This document shows positions 53,901-59,471 of a DNA stretch of 64,000 nucleotides, piece after piece. Every line of letters starts with the position of its first letter. The first letter of the stretch is position 1. Below the pieces are notes generated by a model. That model was not told the origin of the DNA. It made no database searches and worked only from the letters and a program-made list of their open reading frames with translations. The translations under genes and the position numbers were made by a program. Source of the stretch: Emticicia aquatilis (GTDB lineage: Bacteria; Bacteroidota; Bacteroidia; Cytophagales; Spirosomataceae). The stretch spans positions 1 through 64,000 of the forward strand of contig NZ_BMKK01000013.1 of assembly GCF_014644295.1 (NCBI RefSeq), given 5' to 3'.

Positions 53901-54025
53901 CCTGGTAGTGGGTTACCACCAGCATCGGAAACCTTGCCTGATACTGCTCGGCCTTGGGCGTCGGCGAATTGCCAGCTAATGAGAATAGCCAAGCTGAGCA
54001 TCATCTTAAGTAGTAATTGTTTCAT
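50939..54025 (-). CDS. susC: SusC/RagA-family TonB-dependent receptor
   Basis: A 1028-residue outer-membrane transporter. The ATG at 54025 is used; the longer frame begins with TTG two codons earlier. After the signal peptide lies a CarboxypepD_reg-like domain (GRAVSGKVSDAGGNPLPGVSVTVKG), then the plug with a SusC-type VVVGYGSQKKSQTTGAIS and the beta-barrel up to NIRF at the end, a typical C-terminal aromatic. With SusD it forms a pedal-bin transporter for oligosaccharides, driven by TonB. An AraC-type regulator is divergent upstream. The intergenic region between the two (about 290 bases) should hold its promoter; CAAAATTA at 54110-54117 could be a reverse TAnnTTTG -7 element. Confidence 0.95.
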   Translation of the reverse strand: MKQLLLKMMLSLAILISWQFADAQGRAVSGKVSDAGGNPLPGVSVTVKGTAQGAISDAAGKFSVQAANNATLVFSYIGYKAQEVKVGSQNNINVALEEDAAALSEVIVVGYGSQKKSQTTGAISQVSAKQITEMPITNLGQALQGRTAGVDVSQSGSKPGSTPKILIRGRRSFNAGNDPLYVVDGIPLSAGYEDMNPSDIQSIEVLKDATATAIYGARGANGVVLVTTKRGAVKGKTVVTFDTYGGVSKPLDKIQLFNGAEFAEYVREAYRATNNYKDANGNPVPTGVADAAADAKVAVLGGDPAVAAGLAAGRNTNYQDLILHNGIMQNHSLGVQGGNDKTQFYISGGFFQDKGISDGLDYTRMSLRANIDHNINSWLKVGLSSYTMYSIRNGENLNPYQFTINQNPLGRPYDDNGNIIFSQTNDALLTNPLAEIVPGAQVDNTKKYRIFNSLYTEFKIIEGLKYRINFGPDFTLSRSGRFIGAATNARKYGDPTASASNNFGFNWTLENVVTYNKTFAQKHNLGVTLLQSIQRDNFERYSTDVQGIPAETQQFYNLGNASAVLAVGSFLSEWTINSYMARINYDFNDKYLLTATMRRDGSSRFGENTKYGNFPGIALGWNISNEAFMKQIPWLDLLKLRAGWGKVGNQGVAPYQTQGLLSRTVYAWGNTAAYGYRPNTIGNPDLKWETSATANIGLDFSFLRGKIQGSLELYETNTTDLLLSDQLPGSIGFSAVTRNVGQTRNKGIELGFTTVNVNTAGGFKWTTDFTFTKNKEEIVSLYNGKVDDLGNRWFIGQPLNSYYDYKKVGIWQLNEKEEAAKFYPGDKANPLGAGVGQVKVQDTNGDGAITAADRVLLGSDIPNFSAGFTTRFSYKGFDLSAFLFGRFGNMIVSGFHQNNNALAGRYQQIKVDYWTPNNPTNEFPRPFSTQEFPQYNTTLIYFDGTFVKLRNINFGYTFPQSVAKKLGMESLRLFSSIQQPKIWSEYRSKYNGIDPEATITSAGNGTTNVGAGVTPATSVTTVGLNIRF

Positions 54026-54109
54026 ACTCAATTAATAAAGGATTAGTTAATAAATAAAGGTGAAAAATAGACGAACTAAAAATAAGTAAATTTTTAATTA
54101 GAATAATTA

Positions 54110-54117
54110 CAAAATTA
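54110..54117 (-). promoter_or_regulatory. Possible susC -7 element
   Basis: Read on the minus strand this is TAATTTTG, fitting TAnnTTTG, 85 bases before the susC start. No clear -33 TTG was found at the expected distance. Confidence 0.25.
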
Positions 54118-54319
54118 CATTTATTATAAAATTACTACCACTAAAATTTGACCCATTTCTAATATTTTTTTGACAAATAAGCCTTTCAATAATGTACTTT
54201 GTGTCATTTATGTCGTAAATTAGCTGTCATAATCTATTATTTAGTCGCACAAATAGAATGTTTCTAATAAATTTTATAAAAGAAATTAGTTAAAACACCT
54301 ATAAAGGTCGGACCTAAAC

Positions 54320-55198
54320 ATGATTCTTGAAAAAATGAAACCTCAGTTACTCAAAATATCAAATCCTGCTGATTCTTCATTCAATCTGTTTGTGCAAGAA
54401 ACGCCTTACTTCTCTACACCGTGGCATTATCATCCAGAGTATGAAATAGTGCTAGTTTTAGAAAGTACAGGCAAGCGTTTTGTGGGAAGTAGCATTACAG
54501 ATTTTAAGGCTGGCGACCTTTGCATGATTGGTTCGTATTTACCTCACTACTACCGCAACGACGAAGATTTTTATAACAAAGATTCGAAACTCAAGGCTCG
54601 TTCGTTGGTTATTCACTTTTTGGAAGATTTTTTAGGGGAGAAATTTCTTCAGTTACCCGAAAGTCAGGCAATAAAAGCTTTACTCGAACGCTCGAAAAGA
54701 GGCCTAAGCTTTGGTGAAAAAACGGTTGCGAAAGTAACGCCCAAATTCAAGAACTTACCAAATTTGGTAGGCATGGAACGGTTGTTGGAGATGATTTCGA
54801 TTCTAACGATTTTGTGCGAAAGTGAAGATAAACAAGACCTAACAACCAACCCGATTTCGCTCCGAAATGAAGTTGACTCGGCTCGCATGAATAAAGTTTT
54901 TGAGTATGTGATGCTCAAATACCAAGAGGAAATTCAGTTGAAAGACGTTGCCGATTTGGCAAATATGAGTGAATCGGCTTTTAGTAGATATTTTAAAAAA
55001 CGTACTCGCCGAACTTTTACGCAGTTTTTGGCCGAAATACGCATCGAACACGCTTGTAAGCTATTGATGGTCGATAAAATGAGCGTAGCCGAAATTTCGT
55101 TTGAAAGTGGATTCAATAATCTTTCAAACTTTAATCGTCAATTTAAAGCTATCAAGAAAATCACGCCTTTGGCATATCGAACTAAGTTTCTTGAATAG
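54320..55198 (+). CDS. AraC-type regulator with N-terminal cupin, next to susCD
   Basis: A 292-residue regulator with the same design as the one at 34651: cupin-like sensor with PWHYHPEYEIVLVLESTGKRF, then a linker, then the AraC DNA-binding pair with EIQLKDVADLANMSESAFSRYFKKRTRRTFTQFL and VAEISFESGFNNLSNFNRQFKAIKKITPLAYR. It is divergent from susC, with a 290-base gap, the usual setting for the specific activator of a polysaccharide-use locus. AGGTCGGACCT just upstream of the ATG (54306-54316) is an 11-base palindrome that might be an operator. The stop codon overlaps the left arm of a 31-base inverted repeat. Confidence 0.9.
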   Translation: MILEKMKPQLLKISNPADSSFNLFVQETPYFSTPWHYHPEYEIVLVLESTGKRFVGSSITDFKAGDLCMIGSYLPHYYRNDEDFYNKDSKLKARSLVIHFLEDFLGEKFLQLPESQAIKALLERSKRGLSFGEKTVAKVTPKFKNLPNLVGMERLLEMISILTILCESEDKQDLTTNPISLRNEVDSARMNKVFEYVMLKYQEEIQLKDVADLANMSESAFSRYFKKRTRRTFTQFLAEIRIEHACKLLMVDKMSVAEISFESGFNNLSNFNRQFKAIKKITPLAYRTKFLE

Positions 55199-55278
55199 TC
55201 CACTGACCATAGTCGATAGTCCACAGAAGTTTTTAAAAATATAATTACTGTCGTCTATCGACTATCGTCCGTGGACTA
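55196..55278. repeat. 31-bp inverted repeat at the araC-like stop codon
   Basis: The left arm (55196-55226) starts at TAGTCCACTGACC and the right arm (55248-55278) is its inverse with four mismatches of 31. The araC-like stop codon is the first base triplet of the left arm. Similar phrases (TGGACT, GTTGACTA) occur at 15701-15716 and 15822-15850. Confidence 0.85.
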
Positions 55279-55282
55279 AAAC

Positions 55283-55495
55283 TCAATGTTTCGGGCAATC
55301 GCATTGGCTTTTGCCTTTGAATATTCCCCACATAAAGCCTTTTTTCTTTCTGTAAGAACCATTCTTTTTTCTGCGACCTCCACCGTTTACTTCTTTTGTC
55401 TCGCTGATGCTATTTATTTTATAATCAGCTGCTTGCGAAAAATCGGGCGTTAAAGCCATGATTCCCAAAAGTGATAATATTGCTACTTTTTTCAT
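55283..55495 (-). CDS. Small exported basic peptide
   Basis: A 70-residue product with a good signal peptide (MKKVAILSLLGIMALTPDFSQA). The mature part is only about 48 residues and very basic, with GGGRRKKNGSYRKKKGF and a closing CDCPKH, where two cysteines lie one residue apart. It resembles small secreted K/R-rich peptides of Cytophagales, for which no function is known to me. The stop codon lies next to the 31-bp inverted repeat. The Cys-x-Cys plus His end could bind a metal. Antimicrobial or surface-adhesion roles are conceivable but without evidence. Confidence 0.6.
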   Translation of the reverse strand: MKKVAILSLLGIMALTPDFSQAADYKINSISETKEVNGGGRRKKNGSYRKKKGFMWGIFKGKSQCDCPKH

Positions 55496-55536
55496 TTCCT
55501 AAGGTTTTATTATTCAACGAATTTTTTGCTCAAAAA

Positions 55537-55830
55537 TTACACCACCGTCAAGCTTTCGACCGAAAAGGCCAACGGTTTTTCGGCAAAAAGCACTTTAGTT
55601 TTTGCCCAAGTGGTTTTGAAAAGCTCAGAATCTCGATAATTATTCAAATCTGTTTCTGATTCCCAATGGCTGTGAGTCATGTAAATATTGGGCTGATTAA
55701 TGTCTCGCATCAGTTCGAGATGACAACAGCCCTGCATGGCTCTAATTTTATGTTTAGAACTGTTAAATATTTCTTCAAACTCACTGACTTTATCGGCCTG
55801 AAAAGTCATTCTGACGAACCGTATGAGCAT
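55537..55830 (-). CDS. Antibiotic biosynthesis monooxygenase (ABM) domain protein
   Basis: A 97-residue protein of the dimeric ferredoxin-like ABM/quinol monooxygenase family: FVRMTFQADKVSEFEEIF, MQGCCHLELMRDINQPN and THSHWESETDLNNYRDSELF are the family phrases. Members can oxidise quinols or act as haem-degrading enzymes; many are of unknown function. The gene is divergent from the LysR-type regulator, with only about 115 bases between them, so it may be one of its targets. No metal or cofactor site can be read from the sequence. Confidence 0.85.
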   Translation of the reverse strand: MLIRFVRMTFQADKVSEFEEIFNSSKHKIRAMQGCCHLELMRDINQPNIYMTHSHWESETDLNNYRDSELFKTTWAKTKVLFAEKPLAFSVESLTVV

Positions 55831-55946
55831 ATACTTTTTTGATTTTCAACAAAAATACATATTTTTTTCTACCGACCTCGCCATCAAATTTACGAATGCT
55901 TAAAGTATTACGAAAAGTTATACTATTTTTGAGAAAAAAACTTTCG

Positions 55947-56837
55947 ATGGATGATTTTAGATTAAAAGTTTTCTACTCAGTCAGCAAAAATCAGAGCTTT
56001 ACCAAAGCTGCTGCTGAGCTATTTATTACACAACCTGCAGTAACAAAACACATCAAACTTTTGGAAGAATCGCTGGGTGTTAGACTCTTTGAGCGTAAGG
56101 GGAATTTTATCGTTTTGACTACGGCGGGTGAAGTCCTTTTTCGATATGCAACTGAGATTTTTAGGCTTTATCAAGAAGCCATTTTTGAACTCGGAACGCT
56201 CAAAAAACAATATCAAGGTAGCCTTCGCTTGGGAGCAAGTACCACCATCGGGCAGTATCTAATTTCTCCAATTTTAGCATCTTTTCACGAAAAATTTCCC
56301 CAAATCGAACTAACATTACTGAACGGAAATTCGGAGTTTATCGAAAATGCAGTTTTATCAAAAAACATAGATTTAGGAATCGTAGAAGGCAAAAAACACC
56401 ATAATAGTTTGAAATATACTGAATTTATGGACGATGAACTGGTGGCGGTAGTTCATACAAAAAGCAAGTTTGCCAAGCAAGCGAGCATCAGTTTAGACGA
56501 TTTGCCCAATATCCCGCTGGTGCTACGTGAGCGAGGCTCAGGCACGCTTGAAGTGATAGAAAGTGCATTGAAAGAAAAAGGCTTGAAATTATCGAGCCTT
56601 TCTATAGTGATGCACCTCGGCAGCACCGAAAGTATCAAGTCATTTTTGGAGCATTCGCAGGCCATGTCGTTCATGTCGATTCGGGCGATTCAGAAAGAAC
56701 TCAAACGTGAAGAGTTTCGTGTCATAAGCATCCAAGATTTTGAAATTTTGCGTACTTTTTCGTTTGTCAATCTGCACGGTCAGCAAGATAACCTTTCTTC
56801 GATATTTATGCAGTTCGCCAATCGTCATTATAACTAA
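55947..56837 (+). CDS. LysR-type transcription regulator
   Basis: A 296-residue regulator. I use the ATG at 55947 because the winged helix begins there (MDDFRLKVFYSVSKNQSFTKAAAELFITQPAVTKHIKLLEESLGVRLFERKGN); the longer frame adds 36 unrelated residues. The C-terminal part is the PBP-like effector domain (LRLGASTTIGQYLISPIL onwards). CysB/CbbR-like members sense sulfur compounds or metabolites. It lies just before yeiH and the sulfite oxidation genes on the same strand, which is the arrangement expected for the regulator of that unit. Confidence 0.92.
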   Translation: MDDFRLKVFYSVSKNQSFTKAAAELFITQPAVTKHIKLLEESLGVRLFERKGNFIVLTTAGEVLFRYATEIFRLYQEAIFELGTLKKQYQGSLRLGASTTIGQYLISPILASFHEKFPQIELTLLNGNSEFIENAVLSKNIDLGIVEGKKHHNSLKYTEFMDDELVAVVHTKSKFAKQASISLDDLPNIPLVLRERGSGTLEVIESALKEKGLKLSSLSIVMHLGSTESIKSFLEHSQAMSFMSIRAIQKELKREEFRVISIQDFEILRTFSFVNLHGQQDNLSSIFMQFANRHYN

Positions 56838-56863
56838 AAGTAATTGATTATAAAAAAATACGA

Positions 56864-56896
56864 TTTGTTTGTGCTGTACTTTGGGTTCTACCTTTG
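56864..56896 (+). promoter_or_regulatory. Bacteroidota promoter in front of yeiH, near-leaderless
   Basis: TTTGTTTG (56864-56871) lies 17-21 bases before TACCTTTG (56889-56896), a close match to the TTTG-N19-TAnnTTTG consensus. The yeiH ATG is at 56901, only four bases after the -7 element, so the transcript probably starts at or almost at the ATG. Confidence 0.65.
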
Positions 56897-56900
56897 ACCC

Positions 56901-57827
56901 ATGAAAAAACAAACAATCATACTCGGAGTCTTGGCAATTATCTGTTGTTTTCCTGTCATCAACTCAACTTGGGCTTTGCTTTTGGGTTTAGTTTTTGCAT
57001 TGACGGTCGGAAATCCAGACAAAGATAAAACCAATATTTGGGGCGGATACTTACTCAAAGCCTCGGTAATAGGTTTAGGATTTGGTATTAATATTCAAGT
57101 TTTGGCCAAAGAAGGTCAAGAAAATATCGGAACAACCGCACTTTTTGTACTTGGCGTACTTTCAATGGGCTTTCTGATTGGCAAATTTTTGAAACTCGAC
57201 AAAACCATTGTGCTGCTCATTTCGGCTGGTACGGCCATTTGTGGGGGCAGTGCCATTGCAGCCGTAGGTTCGGTTATTAAAGCCGATGCTGATAAACTTT
57301 CGGTTTCAACTGGCGTAGTATTTTTGCTCAATGCCATTGCTTTGTTTGCATTTCCTGCCATTGGGCATTGGTTGGGGCTTTCGCAAGTGCAGTTTGGCAC
57401 TTGGGCGGCCATTGCTATTCACGATACGAGTTCGGTTGTTGGGGCTGCAACCAAATATGGCGATGTAGCTCTTGGCATTGCTTCTATCACAAAAATGCTT
57501 CGCATCATCTGGATTATTCCAGTTTCGTTGATTTTGGTGCTGGGTTTTAGCAAAAATCGGGAGTCTTTAAAGATACCTTCATTTATTATCGGCTTTATAT
57601 TGGCTTCGTGCCTTTTTAGCTTTTTTCCTGCCTACAAAAGCCTCTATGTATCACTTTATGGAATTTCAAAACAGTTAATGGTTGTTAGTTTACTACTGAT
57701 TGGCTCGGGAATTTCGGTCGAAAATCTAAAAAAAATTGGCGGTAAAGTAGTTTTTCAGGCCGTTGGGCTTTGGCTTATCGTTTGTCTATTATCTTTGTAT
57801 TATGTGATTCATCATTTTCAATCTTAA
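56901..57827 (+). CDS. YeiH-family transporter (UPF0324)
   Basis: A 308-residue membrane protein with about nine or ten helices. It has the family phrases GLVFALTVGNP, LLKASVIGLGFGINIQ, LLISAGTAICGGSAIAAVGSVIKA and VQFGTWAAIAIHDTSSVVGAATKYG. YeiH proteins are conserved in sulfur-related gene groups and are proposed to export sulfate. This agrees with the following sulfite dehydrogenase pair, since sulfite oxidation produces sulfate. The gene starts at 56901 near a strong promoter and ends seven bases before the sulfite dehydrogenase gene. The transport role is inferred. Confidence 0.88.
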   Translation: MKKQTIILGVLAIICCFPVINSTWALLLGLVFALTVGNPDKDKTNIWGGYLLKASVIGLGFGINIQVLAKEGQENIGTTALFVLGVLSMGFLIGKFLKLDKTIVLLISAGTAICGGSAIAAVGSVIKADADKLSVSTGVVFLLNAIALFAFPAIGHWLGLSQVQFGTWAAIAIHDTSSVVGAATKYGDVALGIASITKMLRIIWIIPVSLILVLGFSKNRESLKIPSFIIGFILASCLFSFFPAYKSLYVSLYGISKQLMVVSLLLIGSGISVENLKKIGGKVVFQAVGLWLIVCLLSLYYVIHHFQS

Positions 57828-57833
57828 TCCATC

Positions 57834-59060
57834 ATGGAATCAACCAATAACCGACGTTCATTTATTCAAAAAAGTATTCTAAGTATCGCAACGGTGCTTG
57901 GTAGCGATGTTGTTTTTGCTAAACACTTACCCAAAGAAGTAGAAATTTTAGGAGAAAAAGCCTTTATAGACCTTCCCGAAGGAAAAAATAAAGATTTAAT
58001 GCTACTCAACGACCGTCCGTGGAATGTCGAAACTCCACCACATTTGCTTGACGATGAGGTTACGCCAGCCGATAAAATGTTTGTTCGTAATAATGGCAAT
58101 TTGCCAGAAAATATTGATGCCTCAAAATGGGAACTGGTGATTGATGGAGAATCAGCCAAAGCTCGTAAAGTATTCACATTGAATGATTTAAAGACAAAAT
58201 TTAAAACCTACACCTACCAACTTACGCTCGAATGTGCTGGAAATGGTCGTTATGGTTTTAGTCCACAAACATCGGGAAATCAATGGCAAGATGGAGCTGT
58301 AAGTTGTGCCGAATGGACAGGTGTAAGACTGCGTGATGTACTTGAAAGTGTTGGAATAAATGCTGATGCGGTTTATATTGGTTATTACGGAAAAGATATT
58401 CATTTGAGTGGTGATGCCACAAAATCGCCAATTTCGAGAGGTGTGCCAATGAAAAAAGCCCTCGAAGACGAAACGCTTTTGGCTTGGGCAATGAATGGAA
58501 AAGATATTCCTGTGATGCACGGTTTTCCGCTTCGATTAGTCGTTGGCGGTTGGCCAGCATCAGTTTCGGGCAAGTGGTTAAATAGAATTTCTATCCGAAA
58601 TAAAGTACACGATGGTGAAAAAATGAGCGGCCATAGTTATCGAGTACCGTCTTATCCGATTGAAGCGGGTGGAAAAATTGCTGATGCAGATTTGAAAATT
58701 ATTGAGTCAATGCCAGTAAAATCGGTGATTACATACCCAAAATCGGGAGCAATGCTCGAAGAAGGCCGTACGCTCGATTTACGTGGACACGCTTGGGCGG
58801 GAGATTTGGAAGTAAAAAACATGGAAATTTCGATTGATTTTGGTGCAACTTGGCAAAAATGCGAGTTACGTAAACCTAAAAATCGTTTGGCTTGGCAGAG
58901 ATGGTCAACCAAAGTAAATTTCCCGAAGAAAGGTTATTATGAAATTTGGGCAAAAGCAACTGATGCGAACGGAATTGGGCAACCAATGATTATTCCTGCG
59001 TGGAATCCAGGTGGGTATTTGAATAATTCTTGTCACCGAATTGCCGTAAAAATTGGTTAA
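57834..59060 (+). CDS. Tat-exported sulfite dehydrogenase, molybdopterin subunit (SorA-like)
   Basis: A 408-residue enzyme with a twin-arginine signal (NNRRSFIQKSILSIATVLG). It has the molybdopterin domain (TLECAGNGRYGFSPQ, with the Cys that binds Mo; GVPMKKALEDETLLAWAMNGKDIPVMHGFPLRLVVGGWPASVSGKW) and a Mo-co dimerisation domain (DLEVKNMEISIDFGATWQ). Sulfite oxidases of this type convert sulfite to sulfate and pass electrons to cytochrome c. The next gene, four bases later, codes for a mono-haem cytochrome, so the pair matches periplasmic SorAB. It may detoxify sulfite from organosulfonate or cysteine use. Confidence 0.93.
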   Translation: MESTNNRRSFIQKSILSIATVLGSDVVFAKHLPKEVEILGEKAFIDLPEGKNKDLMLLNDRPWNVETPPHLLDDEVTPADKMFVRNNGNLPENIDASKWELVIDGESAKARKVFTLNDLKTKFKTYTYQLTLECAGNGRYGFSPQTSGNQWQDGAVSCAEWTGVRLRDVLESVGINADAVYIGYYGKDIHLSGDATKSPISRGVPMKKALEDETLLAWAMNGKDIPVMHGFPLRLVVGGWPASVSGKWLNRISIRNKVHDGEKMSGHSYRVPSYPIEAGGKIADADLKIIESMPVKSVITYPKSGAMLEEGRTLDLRGHAWAGDLEVKNMEISIDFGATWQKCELRKPKNRLAWQRWSTKVNFPKKGYYEIWAKATDANGIGQPMIIPAWNPGGYLNNSCHRIAVKIG

Positions 59061-59064
59061 AACT

Positions 59065-59469
59065 ATGAAAAACATACATAAAATATCCTTACTCGTTTTC
59101 AGTGCCGCAATCATGATAAGTGCGGGCTTAAAGCAGGAAAACCTAAGTAATCGAAAGGCTTTCGCAGTAATGCCTGCGGATTCTTCTGTAAAAATTGACA
59201 AAGCAACAGGCCTAATTGTAGATAAAGGGCTTGATATGGTAACTGCCCATTGCACAGGATGCCATTCGAGTAAACTGATTACGCAGTTTCACACCGACCG
59301 TGCGGGTTGGCTCGAAAAAATTAGATGGATGCAACAAAAGCAAAAACTTTGGGCATTGGGCGATGCCGAACCAGTTATTCTTGATTATTTGGCAAAAAAC
59401 TATCCAGCTTCAGAAACCGTCAATCGCAGAGCTGCTTTGAAGGGTGTAGAATGGTATAAGTTGAAGTAG
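59065..59469 (+). CDS. Mono-haem cytochrome c (SorB-like subunit)
   Basis: A 134-residue exported protein. I start at the ATG at 59065, four bases after the sulfite dehydrogenase stop codon; the longer frame begins with TTG. A hydrophobic N-terminus (HKISLLVFSAAIMISAG) could act as a signal or membrane anchor. CTGCH is the haem-binding motif (in MVTAHCTGCHSSKL), and the methionine in IRWMQQKQ is a possible axial ligand. It should accept electrons from the sulfite dehydrogenase and hand them to the respiratory chain. Gene spacing and partner make this the SorB of the pair. Confidence 0.88.
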   Translation: MKNIHKISLLVFSAAIMISAGLKQENLSNRKAFAVMPADSSVKIDKATGLIVDKGLDMVTAHCTGCHSSKLITQFHTDRAGWLEKIRWMQQKQKLWALGDAEPVILDYLAKNYPASETVNRRAALKGVEWYKLK

Positions 59470-59471
59470 GC

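Noticed and set aside
55196-55278. Inverted repeat considered as the end of an insertion sequence
   Set aside because: No transposase lies between the arms (21 bases) or nearby, so it is a simple hairpin element.
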